A DNA stretch of 64,000 nt from NCBI GenBank assembly GCA_018806915.1, contig JAGKQI010000081.1, positions 1,054,001-1,118,000 of the forward strand, given 5' to 3'. The notes under the pieces were generated by a model. It saw nothing but the letters and a program-made list of their open reading frames with translations. It was not told the origin of the DNA and ran no database searches. The translations under genes were made by a program, and so were the position numbers. Shown one piece after another: positions 1 to 12,486 of the stretch; the stretch's first letter is position 1; every line of letters begins with the position of its first letter. Source of the DNA: Phytophthora colocasiae. Its lineage: Eukaryota; Oomycota; Peronosporomycetes; Peronosporales; Peronosporaceae.

Positions 1-1882
1 GTTCAAGTGTAACCACTTGAGGACATGCATATGACCATATTGAGCTGCTTGATCCATCGCAGCAGTTGTGCAACCTGCCGTTGTGTTGAAGTGTAGCCAC
101 TTGAGGATATCCAAATGTCCATGTTGAGCCGCTTGGTCCATCGCAGCAGTCGTGCATTTGACCATCGTATTGTAGTGGATCCACTTGACAAGCTCCAAAT
201 TTCCACTTTTAGCCGCACTATCCATCACGGTAACCTCAAAACCTTTTGAAGTCCGCCACTTCCAGTCACTAGGCAAAGTAGTTTGACTCGGTGTGCTCTC
301 CGAGCACATAAGCTTCCAGTGTAGGTACTTGACCACCTCAAAATGCCCATTTTCCGCCGCACAACCCATTGCAGATATGAAAGTGTTGTAGGTACTGATA
401 TGATATGGATCCTCGAAATCTGGTAAATTGGTGAATAGCCATTCCACCACCTCAAGATGGCCATTCCTTGCAGCACCGACCATTGTCCCGCCGGAACAAC
501 ACTCACTGCGGTTATTGTGAAGCCACTGGATAACCGCCAGGTAGCCATTCGTTGCAGCACCGCTCATTGCATCACTAGTACACTCTGGGATGCTTGCAGT
601 TCTTGCGTGGGTGTCATCTCGTTTTCGTTTCTTGGATTTCATCGCCAATTGAACGTCATGCAAGTATTGGAGCACATCCAAGTGACCACTTTCGGCAGCT
701 ACATCCATTACCCGTGTATTAGCGCCACTACCACCTCTACCCCATTCCCGCTCATGGGTAAACAAAGCATCGTCGTCCCCGAACTCTGTGTAAAGCCACT
801 GAACAACGTCGAGATAGCCTTTCTTCGAGGCTTCAAGCATTGCTTGGCTAGGTACCATAGTTGTTTTCCACATGTCACGGCTACCGTTAAACTGTCGAAG
901 TCGCTCTTGATCTTGATCTCTCTGTACAGCCCTCGACTTGCTGTCTGGTGGTATACATGCTCGTGACTGGAGATACTTCGCTAGAATTAAGTGCCCGTTA
1001 CTTGCTGCAGTGTGAATCGCAAATCGAGATTCTCTGGCTAACTCTTCTTCCAGTTCACCGTCCTTCGTTCCCACGATCAAGTAGCCAACGGACAGTATCG
1101 ATAAATCCCTTCCCTGCAGCTTTAATCACCAATCCCTGGCATCCTTCAAGTTGTCCGTGTTTGTCCAGCCATTGCAACATCTCAACGCTTCCCGATTTTT
1201 CCGCTACAGAATGGGCAGGTCGGAGTTTTGGAAGATTATGGGTCCACCTCGTCGCTCCGTGATCCATTAACCATTCTACCATAGTGATGTTGTCGCTACA
1301 AACGGCTGCTTCTAACGCTTGACTTTGTTGCCATGGACTGGAAGGAAAATGGCCGTAAATCCACTCGACAACTTCAGTGCTACGACTTTTAACACCCTTT
1401 TTCAATACCCTTACTCCCCAATTCACACAAAGACCCGGATCTCGTGCACTTCGGTCATAAAAGAGTTGTAGAATCTCTAGAGACCCAGTAGAAGCAGCAT
1501 TAGTGACCACTTCTATCGTTACCTTAGCTTCAGGGAACTTGGCTACAAGCCATCGAGCCATTTCCACATCGTTATGACGCACTGCCTCCATCATTGACTT
1601 TCTGAATTGGTATTGTCTGTAGTGAGGATCCGTTCGAAGGTATTTCCGTATTGTCCATGAAGTATCAACAACTTTCTCATTAACATTCGAGTCGTACATA
1701 TCACTGTAGCTCCAGACGCGATCCAGAAGACCAACCGATCCGAATTTTGACGCAACATGGAGAGGAATCTCTACCAAAGTGTCCAGGAAGAGGGAGACAG
1801 CGGAGACGACATGAGGGAGTTCTATGAACGTGTGGTTGGACTGGAATACGAGGGTCACCGCAGTTAGTGGAGGAAATTCCAT
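1..1882 (-). pseudogene. Ankyrin-repeat protein, copy 1 (frameshifted, C-terminus off the window)
   Basis: Homologous over its length to the ankyrin gene at 18166-20162. It starts at ATG 1882 and the first frame stays open to 1055. Repeated helix-turn-helix units of the ankyrin type are visible, for example the W-L-x-x-H-G and A-A-x-x-G-H-L-E-V-V patterns spaced about 33 residues. The frame breaks near 1069-1072, where this copy has CCC and the other copy has CC. The copy also holds an extra repeat unit near 1-180 that copy 2 lacks, so the array has expanded or contracted by whole units. The 3' end runs off the left edge. Ankyrin arrays are protein-binding scaffolds; no enzymatic domain is seen and no partner can be named. 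The break could be a sequencing error, since copy 2 is open in the same place. Confidence 0.75.
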
Positions 1883-2157
1883 TGCGACTTTCGTGAGGCT
1901 GGCTCTTCACACGATTTGTTCTCACAAATTTGTAAACGGCGTTGCAAATAGCAGCTTTTCACGCTTATCGTTGGGCTTGTCTTCCTGCTACTTGTTGTTG
2001 TGCAGGTACTCCAGTGTCTCCTTGGTGCGTTCTTGGTCTCCAGCAAGTCGGGCACAAAACCTCTTTTAGGCTGGAAATCGATCAAGATGGTCACTGGCCT
2101 TCCTGCCACTCAACCATGACGGACCCTGACACAGGCGAAAGCTCTCCTCCCAGAAAC
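1883..2157. repeat. Duplicated 5' flank of ankyrin genes (copy 1)
   Basis: This stretch upstream of ankyrin copy 1 matches 20163-20432 upstream of copy 2, including the shared words CTTGGTCTCCAGCAA and GGCACAAAACCTCTTTTAGG. The duplication therefore carried the promoter region with the gene. Copy 2 has an extra insertion of about 60 bp near 20255-20330. Confidence 0.7.
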
Positions 2158-2532
2158 TCTCCTTTACAAGCAGGGAATGATGTAGTAGAATGATTTTCTC
2201 CCAAATTACTATTTTATTTTATTACCGATTTTTAATAGATGTCAATTAGCGAATATATTACTGAATTAGTACAATGTCAGATTTGGTGAAGCATTGGCAG
2301 CTTCGCATTGATCAGCGCTCGGTCGAGAGCGCAAAAAACTTCGCGGTGCGCGTCACGAAGCAACCGCTTCCTTAACTCAACAATGCGCTGGTTGGCATCA
2401 CCTTCAACACCTACAACAGCATCACCACAGAAAGGTGGCTGGATCAGCAACTCAATGAAGGACATCGTCCGCGAATTGAGAAGAATCATTGCCGTCTCTG
2501 CTGTTACGTCCGCAGCGGACTTTGGTTGTTTA
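2158..2532. other. Unassigned sequence before the truncated A gene
   Basis: AT-rich at 2190-2270, then sequence with an open frame on the minus strand (2277-2530) that matches no family I recognise and is absent from the other A copies. Homology to gene A starts abruptly at about 2533, so 2533 is a duplication or insertion breakpoint. Confidence 0.4.
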
Positions 2533-4545
2533 AGGCCAAGGGGGATGCAAAAGTGGATGATATCGTGAAGCGATTGGAAACGATCTATTACTACGCGATC
2601 AAGAACTGGAGCACTGTCCAGAAGCAATGGGTGGCACTTTTTACCGATGAAAGCGCTGACACAGCTGTAGCAGATACGCTTAAGAGCAGCTCTATCAGAA
2701 GAGGTTCACTTTCGGCAAGAAATCGCTCAGGAGGTAAAATGGTGGTGTTAGTGATTGATGAAGCAAGGAGCCTTCTTCGTAGCTGTGAGGCCAGAGTCTA
2801 TTTCGCAAACTGCAGGAAGCCCTCGCTTCCGTATATAAGGATATTGGTGGAGGATGTGGTGTTTTTGCCGTATTCGTGGATACGAACCCCAATATTTCCG
2901 ACCTGTCACCGCCGTGGGAATCCGATCCGTCTAGCAAAGCTACCCGGGGCCCATTGATTTCGTTCCCACCATTCGTGCTTCTTCATACGATGGACGCGAA
3001 TTGGCATGCGTATTGTGGTGAAGTGATGACGACAAGAAGTTCGAATTCCAGCACTGGAGGTGAAGCCAATGGAGAAGAGGACGTACCAATGGAAGACCAG
3101 ATTGCAGTGTACAAGCTCCTTGTGATCCGGAAGGGTAAACGGAAGGCTCAAAATGCGTTGATTCGCATGGGTCGGCCGATGTGGTACAGCAATTTCAGCC
3201 GCAACCAAAGCTTACAAAAAAGCAAACGTCTGGAGGAGGCAGTCGATCTGGCTTCCAGACAGCTGATGTTGGGATGGAGTCTCAAGGAAGACAACTACAA
3301 CGAGAAGACCCTGTTTGGTGTTGCCTCTATGTTCTGCCGACTGGGTGTGCGTCCAATTTCGACGTCTGCACTGGCGTCTCGGGCCGTTGCCAGCTTCATG
3401 GCCATCCTGGTGTATGTCAATTACAAAATGGACGGGTACCTCACCACCTATGCATCAGATCCTGTACTCACCCTTGGGGCGATCAAAGTGTGGTATCACG
3501 TGGACAATGGTCTTGCAACGTATATCTTACCCCAGGTCCAGAAATTAATTTTGAGCGAAACACTTGATACAGGTGGAGTTGGAGAGATGGTGGCGCGTAT
3601 TTTGCTTCTACTAGCGATGGATAAGTGTGTTCTGGGGGATGATGGTGCCTCTCCGGATTACAAGCGCATTGGCCAATTCGTCTCCGTGAATCGGTTTCTG
3701 AAAATGTTTGGTATTGCCGATAGCTCGATTCGAGCCAGGGGGATGGTGGACGTCTCTACCGAGCTAAAACCTGCTTTTGAGGAATGGCAATCGAAGTGGC
3801 GCAACTGGTTCGTGGGATTTACACACTTTGTGCGGTTATCAGTGGAGCCGAACGAAGATACACTTTGGTATTTGCTCGGGCGTCGAGCCGCAGGGATTTT
3901 CCCCGAAATCAGGATGGAGCAGACCTGATCGTCCCCATTTTCAAAAAGAGGTCGCAGACTGACTCGGGTGAGGAGGATCAGGAACAGGTCTCTTTCATTC
4001 TCGTTCAAGTGAAAAATCGCCGCAATGACGATGAGTTTGTCCCTGCAGCGACGAAGAAGTTCACGCCAGTGTTTGTATTTGGAGACTGTATCGAGACGGC
4101 CGAGACGGCCGAGACGAAGCCAGCGACAGGAACGACGAGGACGAAGAAGAAAAAGGTGCCTGGCGTAAATCCGTTAAGCCACAAACCCATCCAGGACTTC
4201 ATTCGAATTTACATGAATGTTGGAGACGAAGACACAAGACACTTCCGCTTCATTTACGCCACAGCGTTGGGGGACAATCTAGCTTTGTCGAGTGAAACTG
4301 GTGACGGGAATCCCAAAGCATCTTCATCTAACGACACCGTAGCCGACACTAGTGATGACGATGGTGAATCGACCAGCCAGGAAAATGCACACCAGGTGGA
4401 TGTAAACACTAGAATGACCTAGCGCAGCCACCGCCGGTTTTCACGCTGTGTTTTCGATCGGTTTTTCGTGCTGCGTATCCATTCCTGAAAAAGAAAGTGG
4501 CGCTGAGACTGGCAAATCATAGTGGAGGATAAGTGGGAATTCAGT
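2533..4545 (+). pseudogene. Truncated copy of NTPase-nuclease gene A (A1)
   Basis: Closely similar to 13103-15100 of the longer copy A2, but it begins after the Walker A region, so it has no nucleotide-binding loop. The Walker B region (frame open at 2740-2770, D-E-A-R) is present, followed by a 7-bp deletion near 2790 that disrupts the frame. A long open stretch at 2876-3928 covers the helical middle region. Another break near 3900 moves the nuclease region (G-A-D near 3917, Q-V-K near 4003) into a second frame that runs to 4422. Homology fades at about 4520-4545. The missing N-terminus plus at least two frame breaks make it a non-functional remnant. Unlike A2, its frame is continuous at the point where A2 lacks two bases (near 3590), which shows that the two copies decayed independently. 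Confidence 0.75.
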
Positions 4546-5522
4546 GAATATGTTCATGGCGATCTGACTTACCGTTCGGAGGAAGATAGAATGACTTTGG
4601 AAAAGAGGACTGGCACTCCTCAGGTTACTCTGTTCTAGCCTCTTGTCGTAAATGATATTCTGAAGAAGCCTATAATCAAGCTGCATACGCCTGGTGTCCG
4701 ACGCAGAAAAGTCGTCAGGAAAGCTGCCACGCGGTCCTGCAAGTTATATTGAAAACTGAGCGCCTCGACGGCAAACAAAACGAACCGAAAGGTGCCAAGC
4801 GCCCACGGCAAAGCTGTTATTCACCTTAAGTGTAAGAGCTTGTTCTGGCAAGCTGATCAGCTTTTTCGGCTAAAACAAACCAATTCTATTTCATATCAAC
4901 GAATACTCTCCGTCCGCTCGGAGCTGCTAGGCGAGGGTTACATAAAGAAGGCAGCGAATCTGGTGCTTCGACAGATCATCAAGACTCAATGTTCTTTCTT
5001 GGAGACGCTAAGTTAGATACAAGTCCCGTATGAGGCCCAAGGTTCGCCACAGAGTCTGGAGTAGGTCTAGAATCGCTCGTAGACTTTTGCTAAACTCCTC
5101 AATTTACTTCCCAATGCCTCGCAAATTCAGCAACTTAACACAAATACCACCGCAACGTGGGACCGAAGTGTCTGCACTGTATTGGGTACAGGCGTAGGTA
5201 AACACACAACCAGAAAGCATACTGCCAGCCACGTCAATAGACCTACTACATGATGCAAGTAACAATCGCTCACTCGATATCTGTTGATACTATAAGTTCT
5301 AGCGAAGTATCTCCTGTCACGAGCACAAACAGCGAGTTGTCTTTTGTTGCGAGTAAATAGCTGGGAGTTCACATCACGTCTCTGTTGAAAACTGGCTGCC
5401 TTTTGAAGCTTGATTCTGCACCAGTAAATTTCACCGGAGCTGGGCAGTACTGGAATTGGGATTTATAAAGCTGACAGTTCCCTGTATTTCAAAGAAAATA
5501 AGCACAAACGAATGCCACCATG
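4546..5522. other. Unassigned sequence between A1 and the inverted block
   Basis: About 1 kb with only short open frames. I find no similarity to the neighbouring A, B or ankyrin genes and no recognisable domain. It separates the same-sense remnant A1 from the inverted A-B block. Confidence 0.4.
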
Positions 5523-5539
5523 CTACCACACGGGTCTTC

Positions 5540-8057
5540 CTACGGGTTCATGGTGCACCATGTAAATCTCGAAAGCTTCATAATCCTACGCTTGGGGCGG
5601 GATCGGTCTTGTGGATCCCTTGGTCATCACGCCCTCGTTCAGGCTTCTCAATTCCTGACTGGAAACGAGGCTTCCTTAACGTCTTGGCAGGGCGTGGTTC
5701 AATTCCGGTCAAATTTGCTCTGGACGCTCTTTCTCCCCGAATTCTTGTTCATTCCTTTGATAGCGGTTCAGGTTAAAGTCGACAAGCGCCATGCGAGGTT
5801 TGTCGGATCATAGCTTGCAAAATTTCTCAATCCTCTCAGCCACTCCCTTGCGTAAAAATGAGAAGGGTTCCACGGGACCTGAAACAAAAAGAGAGAACAT
5901 CACGTCGTTCATCTCTACATTGTTCCGCGAACAGTTTTCTCCTGTTGCTTGTCAAGCGAAGCTGTCGTTGCTTTCAGTCGATTTCTGGAGAGAGGAATTA
6001 TTCAAAATTTCAGCACGTATGGAAATCCGGAAGCTGGTCCTTTACTGCATTTCCAACATTCATGTAGATATTAATGGATGTCGTGAACAGGGAATCTGGG
6101 CACAGAGTGTTATCCTGATGAAACTGAGCTGTGTCTGGGTAGCTCCTCCACAACCATCTCCTCGCTCTGAGTCTCCACAAAAATCGGACATCATCGACAC
6201 CCTGCTTTCCCCCGATGAATCTTTCGTAAACATGGAAATGGTATCATCGGCTTCCACGTCGAGGAAAATACACGAGTCGCCCGACGTCCCAACAAATACC
6301 ATAACGTGTCTTCGTTCGGCTCCAGTGATAACTGCATGGCCAAGTGGGAGAACCCCATGCGCCACTTCTTCCACTTCGACATCCATTCGTTAACCACTGG
6401 CCTCATTCTTCCTCGTTGAACACACCATTTGTACGATATTTGCATCTCTATAATCGTTGAAAACCTCCAGAAACTTCTTCACTTCGAACGAATTTGGACG
6501 ATCTGGTAGTAATCGGCCCTCCCAAAGCGATCAACGGATACTACATACGCGTCCATGGCGAGCAGCACTCACAATGGTAGCCACTACTTGTCCAGAGTCG
6601 CCAATGTCCAGGAGTTCATCTGCCATCAACTGTTCTAGCTGGGGAAGTGATATAAGTGGAAAAGACCATTATTCCGCTCATGCCACACACGCATCAGCTC
6701 CAGCAGTCAAGTATCGGATCCGACACGTACTTGCACACGTAGCAGTCTCTATCGGAATTCGATAGAGAGGTCAGAGTCGCCATGAAATTGGTAAACAATC
6801 CGGAGGGGCGAACATTCGACTCCAGACGTCCGGGCGCGGACGCACACCAATTCGACATAACACGGATGCAACTCCATACATTGCTTCCACTCTGTGAAAT
6901 TGGTTCGTACGCTGGTTTATGAGGATTTAACCCCATCATCCAGTTCGCAGGCAGCGATAGTTATCGGATCCATAAGCGTCCAATTTGAGTAAATGCTGTG
7001 CCACATTGGGCGTCCCATGTGCATCAACGCGTCGAAGGCTTTTCTTCTCTGTCTTTACTGGTCACCCATGACGCTTGTACACAGCAAACTTGATCTTCCA
7101 TGGACACTTCCTGCTTCTTCATTGACGACCTTGATTCATCTGTCTTCTTTCTTTTCTTCCTCTCTGCTCGAACTCGATCTCCTCAAAACATCTTCGACAG
7201 TATCTCTTTCCAATCTCAGCGTCCATGGTGAATGTGTTAAAGCACAAAAAGGCGGGAACGAGATTAGATGAGAATCACTTGGCAGCCAAGACCATCAGGT
7301 AGAATCTTGACTCTGGCAGTGACTGGATTCGAAATGAGTGGATTTGTATCCCACCAGCACGCCAAAAACTCCCTCGTTACCAATAGTAGTGTTTGCCGAA
7401 ACGAGAGGCCTTGTGAAACACATTGATCCCTATTGAAGCCATTTTCTCGCTGATCAGGTTTTCCCGCGTCGTCAACCACCACCACCACTATCTTCTCTCC
7501 TCGGAATCATTGTGGATGTCATTTCTACTTTAACAGCAACCTTTGAAGGTTAACGCTTGTACCACCTGATCAGCAGCGTTGGTGCTTTTCAGTAAAACAA
7601 GTTCTTGCCATTCCGACTGGACAGTATCCCAGTGTGATGATGGCATAGTAATAGATCTTCTTCAGCTGCTGGGAAATACTTGTGTGTCTGCTGCAGTAAA
7701 CAACCAGTCATACAGTGCTGAATTGTAGGCTCCGGGCAAATACCCCGTTGATCCAGAAATCTCCCTTCCTGTACGGCATAGGTACAACACTTTCATGTTT
7801 ATCTCTTTGTCGTCTTTTGCCTTGGAGTGCAGAGTTCCCATATCATTCGACTTTTACCAAAGCCTGAAGTTTCAGTGACTGCCACACATGGCGCAGTGCT
7901 CCTTGAAATGCTTTTATCATTATTACGGCTATAAGTTTCGTAGCGCACTGCCGCAGATACTTCCCAAACTCAACATCGGCATTGCCAATGTACTCAGTGT
8001 TCGTGAAGGCTTTCTGGAAGCTTCTTGAATCGTTCTTGTTTGCTCCCACTCAGGCCA
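5540..8057 (-). pseudogene. Inverted, heavily frameshifted copy of gene B
   Basis: Reverse-complement counterpart of gene B (15664-18032), with the ATG equivalent at 8055-8057 and the stop equivalent at 5540-5542. The whole coding region is recognisable, but frequent short indels break every long frame, so only pieces of up to about 110 codons remain. The P-loop segment, the D-D-A-R Walker B variant and the nuclease-less C-terminal segment are all present in pieces. In one place, near 7570-7640, it keeps alignment to gene A better than the right-arm copy does, so it is not simply a degraded derivative of that copy. No function expected. Confidence 0.75.
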
Positions 8058-8423
8058 TGGGTTCTTCTTTTTCGGTCTATGTATTTTCCTTTCTTCAGAG
8101 GTCGGTAACAATCCGTTTCTTTTTATTGCGAAGTTCAGGCTCAAAATGTATGCAGAAGCGTTGGTGTGTCGCCGTGTGAGTTAGCACAAAGTACGCAAAA
8201 ATATGTAGCGAAGAGGTGATGCATGCTCTGTTACTGAAGTAATACTGAAATAACAGAATCAACAAATCTTACTCTCGGAGACATTGTCGTTTGCAATATT
8301 TGGGGTTCAATCTGGCGCACCGTAGCCACAGCTCACTTTACTTCTTCATTAAGCCTTGGATGGTTGTGGACACTTTCTTGCCAAGAGCTGCTTTCGTGGT
8401 GGTGGTGGTGAAGCTGTCGACAC

Positions 8424-11400
8424 TTACCGTTTAACATCGCTTCGAGACACTTTTGGCGACTTTGTGTACGCGTTCGTTTCAGTTTGGCAGCTTTTCTGGC
8501 TGGAATCCCGTGGCGCGTCCACAAAGCTCTACTTGTTGCAGGCTTCGACACAATCATCACTTTAGGTACGCACTCCTGTCTTCACCTTTTCATGGCATCA
8601 TTCTCCGGACGATGTGTCGAGGGGTCGTCGTTAGCAACAGCAACGGGATCCGGCACGCCAATTCTTCTACCATAGTTGCCAGTCTCAGCGCCACTTTCTT
8701 TTTCAGGAATGGATACGCAGCACGACAAACCGATCGAAAACACAGCGTGAAACTGGCGGTGGCTGCGCTATAGGTCACATTCCTAGTGTTTACATCCACC
8801 TGGTGTGCATTTTCCTGGCTGGTTCGATTCACCATCGTCATCACTAGTGTCGGCTACGGTGTCGTTAGATGAAGATGCTTTGGGATTCCTGCGTCACCAG
8901 TTTCACTCGGACAAAGCTAGATTGTCCCCCAACGCTGTGGCGTAAATGAAGCGGAAGTGTTCTTGTGTCTTCGTCTCCAACATTCATGTAAATTCGAGAT
9001 AGAAGTCCTGGATGGAGTTTTGTGGCTTAACGGATTTACGCCAGGCACCTTTTTCTTCTTCGTCCTCGTCGTTTCCTGTCGCTGGCTTGTCTGGCTGTCT
9101 CGGTTCTGGCCGTCCTCGGCCGTCTCGACCAAATCTCGATACAGTCTCCAAATACAAACACTGGCGTGAAACTTCTTCGTCGCTGCAGGGACAAACTCAT
9201 CGTCATTGGCGGCGATTTTTCTACTTGGAAACGTGAGAAATGAAAGAGACCTCGTTCCTGATCCTCCTCACCTGAGCTTCAGTCTCGCGACCTCTTTGAA
9301 AATGGGGACGATCAGGTCTGCTCCATCCTTGATTTTGGGGGAAAATCGCAAAGCTCGACGCGTGCCCGAGCAAATACCAAAGTGTATTCTTCGTTCGGCT
9401 CCACTGATAACCGTGCACAAAGTGTGTAAATCCCATCGAACCAGTTGCGCCACTTCGATCAAGCCATTCCTCAAAAGCAGGTTTTAGCTCGGTAGAGACG
9501 TCCACCATCCCCTTTGGCTCGAATCGAGCTATCGGCAATACCACCAAACATTTTCAGAAACCGATTCACGGAGACGAATTGGCCAATGCGCCTTGTAATC
9601 CGAGGAGAGTGCACCATCATCCCCCTGCAGAACACACTCTATCCATCGCTAGTAGAAGCAAAATACGCCACCATCTCTCCGAAACTCCACCTGTATCAAG
9701 TGTTCTCGCTCAAAATTAATTTCTGGAGCTGGGGTAAGATATACGTTACAAGATCCATTGTCCACGTGAAATTACCACACTTTGATCGCCCCTAGTGGTG
9801 CAGTACAAGCAGGATCTGATGCATAGGTGGGTGAGGTACCCGTCCATTTTGTAATTGACATACACCAGGATGGCTGCTGGCATGAAGCTGGCAACGGCCT
9901 GAGACGCCAATGCAGACGCTCGAAATTCGGAGCGCACACCCAGTCGGCAGAAACATAGAGGCGACACCAAACAGGGGTCTTCTCGTTGTAGTTGTTTTCT
10001 CCTTGAGACTCATCCCAACATCAGCTGTCTGGAAGCCAGATCGACTGCCTCCTCCAGACGTTTGCTTTTTGTAAGCTTTGGTTGCGGCTGAAATTCGCTG
10101 TACCACATCGGCCGACCCATGCGGAAACTCAACGCATTTTGAGCCTTCCGTTTACCTCTTCCGGATCACAAGCGAGCTTGCATACACTGCAATCTGGTTC
10201 TTCCATTGGTAACGTCCTCTTCTCCATTGGCTTTCTACCTCCCAGTGCTGGAATTCCGGAACTTTGTCAGTCATTACTTCTACCGCAATACGCATGCCAA
10301 TTTGCGTCCATCGTATGAAGAAGCACGTAATCGGTGGGAACGAAATCCAATAGGCCTCTGGGTAGCTTTAAGCTAGACGGATCTGGGATTCCCTAACGGC
10401 GGTGACAGGTCTGAAATATTGGGGTTCGAATCTACGAATACGGCAAAAAATAACCACATCCTCCACCAATATCACTATGTACAGGAAGCGAGGGCTTCCT
10501 GCAGTTTGCGAAATAGGACTTCTGGCTCTCCAGCACTCACAGCTACGAAGAAGACTCCTTGTTTGCATCGAATCACTAACACCACCATTTTACCTCCTGA
10601 GTTGCGATTTCTAGCCGAAAGTGAACCTCTTCTTGATAGAGCTGCTCTTGCCGCATCTGCTACAGCTGTGCTCAGCGCTTTCATCGGTAAAAGTGTCGCC
10701 CATTGCTTCTGGACAGTGCCTCCAGTTCTCGATCGCGTAGTAATAGATCGTTTCCATGATCGCTTCACGATATCATCCGCTTTTTGCATCCCCTTGGTGT
10801 TGAACAACCATTCTTGAAGCTTGGGCGTCAGCCTCCCAGGGATACCCTGTTGACATTTTTCTCTCATGCAGATGTACAACACCTTCATGTTCGGGTCCTT
10901 TGTGCTTTGTGCGAGTTCCTCGAAGCATCCGACTCTTCCCGAAGCCGGAACTCTGCACGACCGTCGCACATGGAGCCTTGAACTGGCCAGGGTTGTACGA
11001 GCTCGAAACACCGCCGCACATATTGCCCAAACTGGACGTGGACATCACCAATGTACTCCTGCTTCCGTGAAGGCTTTGTGGAGCTAAGCTGCATTTGTTC
11101 GGAGCGTCAAGACAACTGGAGTGGTCTCCTCCCTCCACTCCAAACGTGTTGGACAATAAATTCTGCTAGTCTCCAAGGTTGCAACTTTCATCCTGCAAGA
11201 TTCGAGCTTCTCACTTCAGGGGAATCCTGCAGGCATCTTCAGATTCGTATCTTTATATGCGTACTGGATCACGGGTGACTGTGAACAGAAGTTTTTGGGG
11301 TCCGTGAAGTCTTCTTGGAAATGTCTTGTCTTCACGATTTTGGTCGACTTGGCCTTTTCAATCTGCACCTTGTCTCCCAAGCCGCTCTTTCCAGTAGGTT

Positions 11401-11458
11401 GGTGATGTGTGTCCGCGTTTGTGGTCCGACACAACTCTGCCGGGATCCCAAGGGGTTC
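8424..11458 (-). pseudogene. Inverted, heavily frameshifted copy of gene A
   Basis: Reverse-complement counterpart of A2 (12487-15316). The stop equivalent is at 8424-8426, and homology continues past the start of A2's open frame to about 11458 and beyond. Dozens of short indels, largely insertions, break the frame. The Walker A, Walker B and nuclease segments are recognisable in pieces. Upstream (11460-11840, minus strand) there is extra open sequence with no clear counterpart in A2 and no recognisable Crinkler header motif. No function expected. Confidence 0.75.
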
Positions 11459-11530
11459 GTCCCCTGGTTCTACACCAGCATGTAACAAGAATATCATTGT
11501 GAGTACGAGGTGAGAAGAGCGGGCCCCATT

Positions 11531-12419
11531 TCATCGACAGGCTTACGTCTGCTGTGTGTAGGTGGGGCCATTCCCGCTCTCTGCCATTGGAAACTTTGGC
11601 TTCTCGAAGGTGGTGCTTGAGAACAACTTGCGTTTGTGCTTCTCCACTGGGCCTCCTGCATAGGTAACTCGTGTGTGTGTTCGAACAACATTCATCCAGT
11701 CTCTCGCAAAAGAAGATTCCCAGTATCTGCATCTTCGGAAAATATCCGGCCGCATCCCCTGCGTGACGACACTTAACATGGAAAGCACGGTGGCTTCTTG
11801 TGCTTAAGTTTCTCCCTACCGAAGATCTACCATCCACGTGAACAATGAGGCTTCAATGAGTTTTTTTTACAACGATCCTTGAAACGTCTATTTTCAAGCA
11901 AACGTTGATGCTACTAGTTTGAAAGTATTAAACGTCTATTTTCAAGCAATTGATGCTAGTAGTTCGAAAGTATTAAGCGAAGGAACAGCATTCATATATT
12001 CTTCTTCGCTGAGTGCGGCGGGCTGGCGTGGCTGATACGGCTGGACGCTGCTCCATTCTTCGGCAACATCCGCCCGAATGTTGAAGTTCCTCAAGAAACA
12101 GAAGATAGAATGGTTCTTGACGAGAATCTCATTGCTATGCTGGAGAAAATGTTTCATTGTGGACAAAATTACGTTCTCCTCATCAATGATAGCGTCAAGT
12201 ACACAGAACACGGCACGTGCTCTGGACTAGTCAATAGATAGTGTAGCTAATCCTTTCGCTCAGAACTTCACGGTGATGTGACGCAATGTTAGTAGCATCA
12301 TGATGTGGTACAAACAGTTCAAGAACACTGCTTCATGAATAGTAAAAAAATACTGGACAATGCAGACAGACGACGTTGAGAACCAAAGCTTTTCTTCAAT
12401 CGAGGTTAACGTGAATGTG
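11531..12419. other. Spacer between inverted-repeat arms
   Basis: About 0.9 kb that is not shared between the arms. It holds a short tandem duplication (11882-11975) and an 89-codon minus-strand open frame (11942-12211) with no recognised domain, too short to support as a gene. Otherwise nothing seen. Confidence 0.45.
11882..11975. repeat. Two-unit tandem repeat of ~47 bp
   Basis: Units 11882-11929 and 11930-11975 share AACGTCTATTTTCAAGCA at the start and GAAAGTATTA at the end, with a short deletion and a few substitutions in the second unit. It sits at the centre of the large inverted repeat. Confidence 0.8.
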
Positions 12420-12486
12420 ACGTGGGGTGTGCTCTCTCCTCGTACTCACACATGTTATACTGGTGTAGAACCCGGGGACGAACCCC

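Larger units (their letters stand above)
5523..11530. repeat. Left arm of a ~6-kb inverted repeat (A-B block, reverse complement)
   Basis: This region is the reverse complement of 12420-18047 and carries B then A on the minus strand. The outer end is at about 5523-5530 (matching the sequence just past the B stop) and the inner end near 11530. Small indels are frequent along the arm, and in the segments I compared they are mostly 1-2 nt insertions relative to the right arm. Examples lie near 10560-10780 and 6380-6450. Base substitutions look fewer than indels. Confidence 0.8.

Noticed and set aside
11358..11837. Possible Crinkler header upstream of inverted gene A
   Set aside because: Open frames exist but no LFLAK or HVLVxxP-like motif was found, and the region is in the indel-rich arm.
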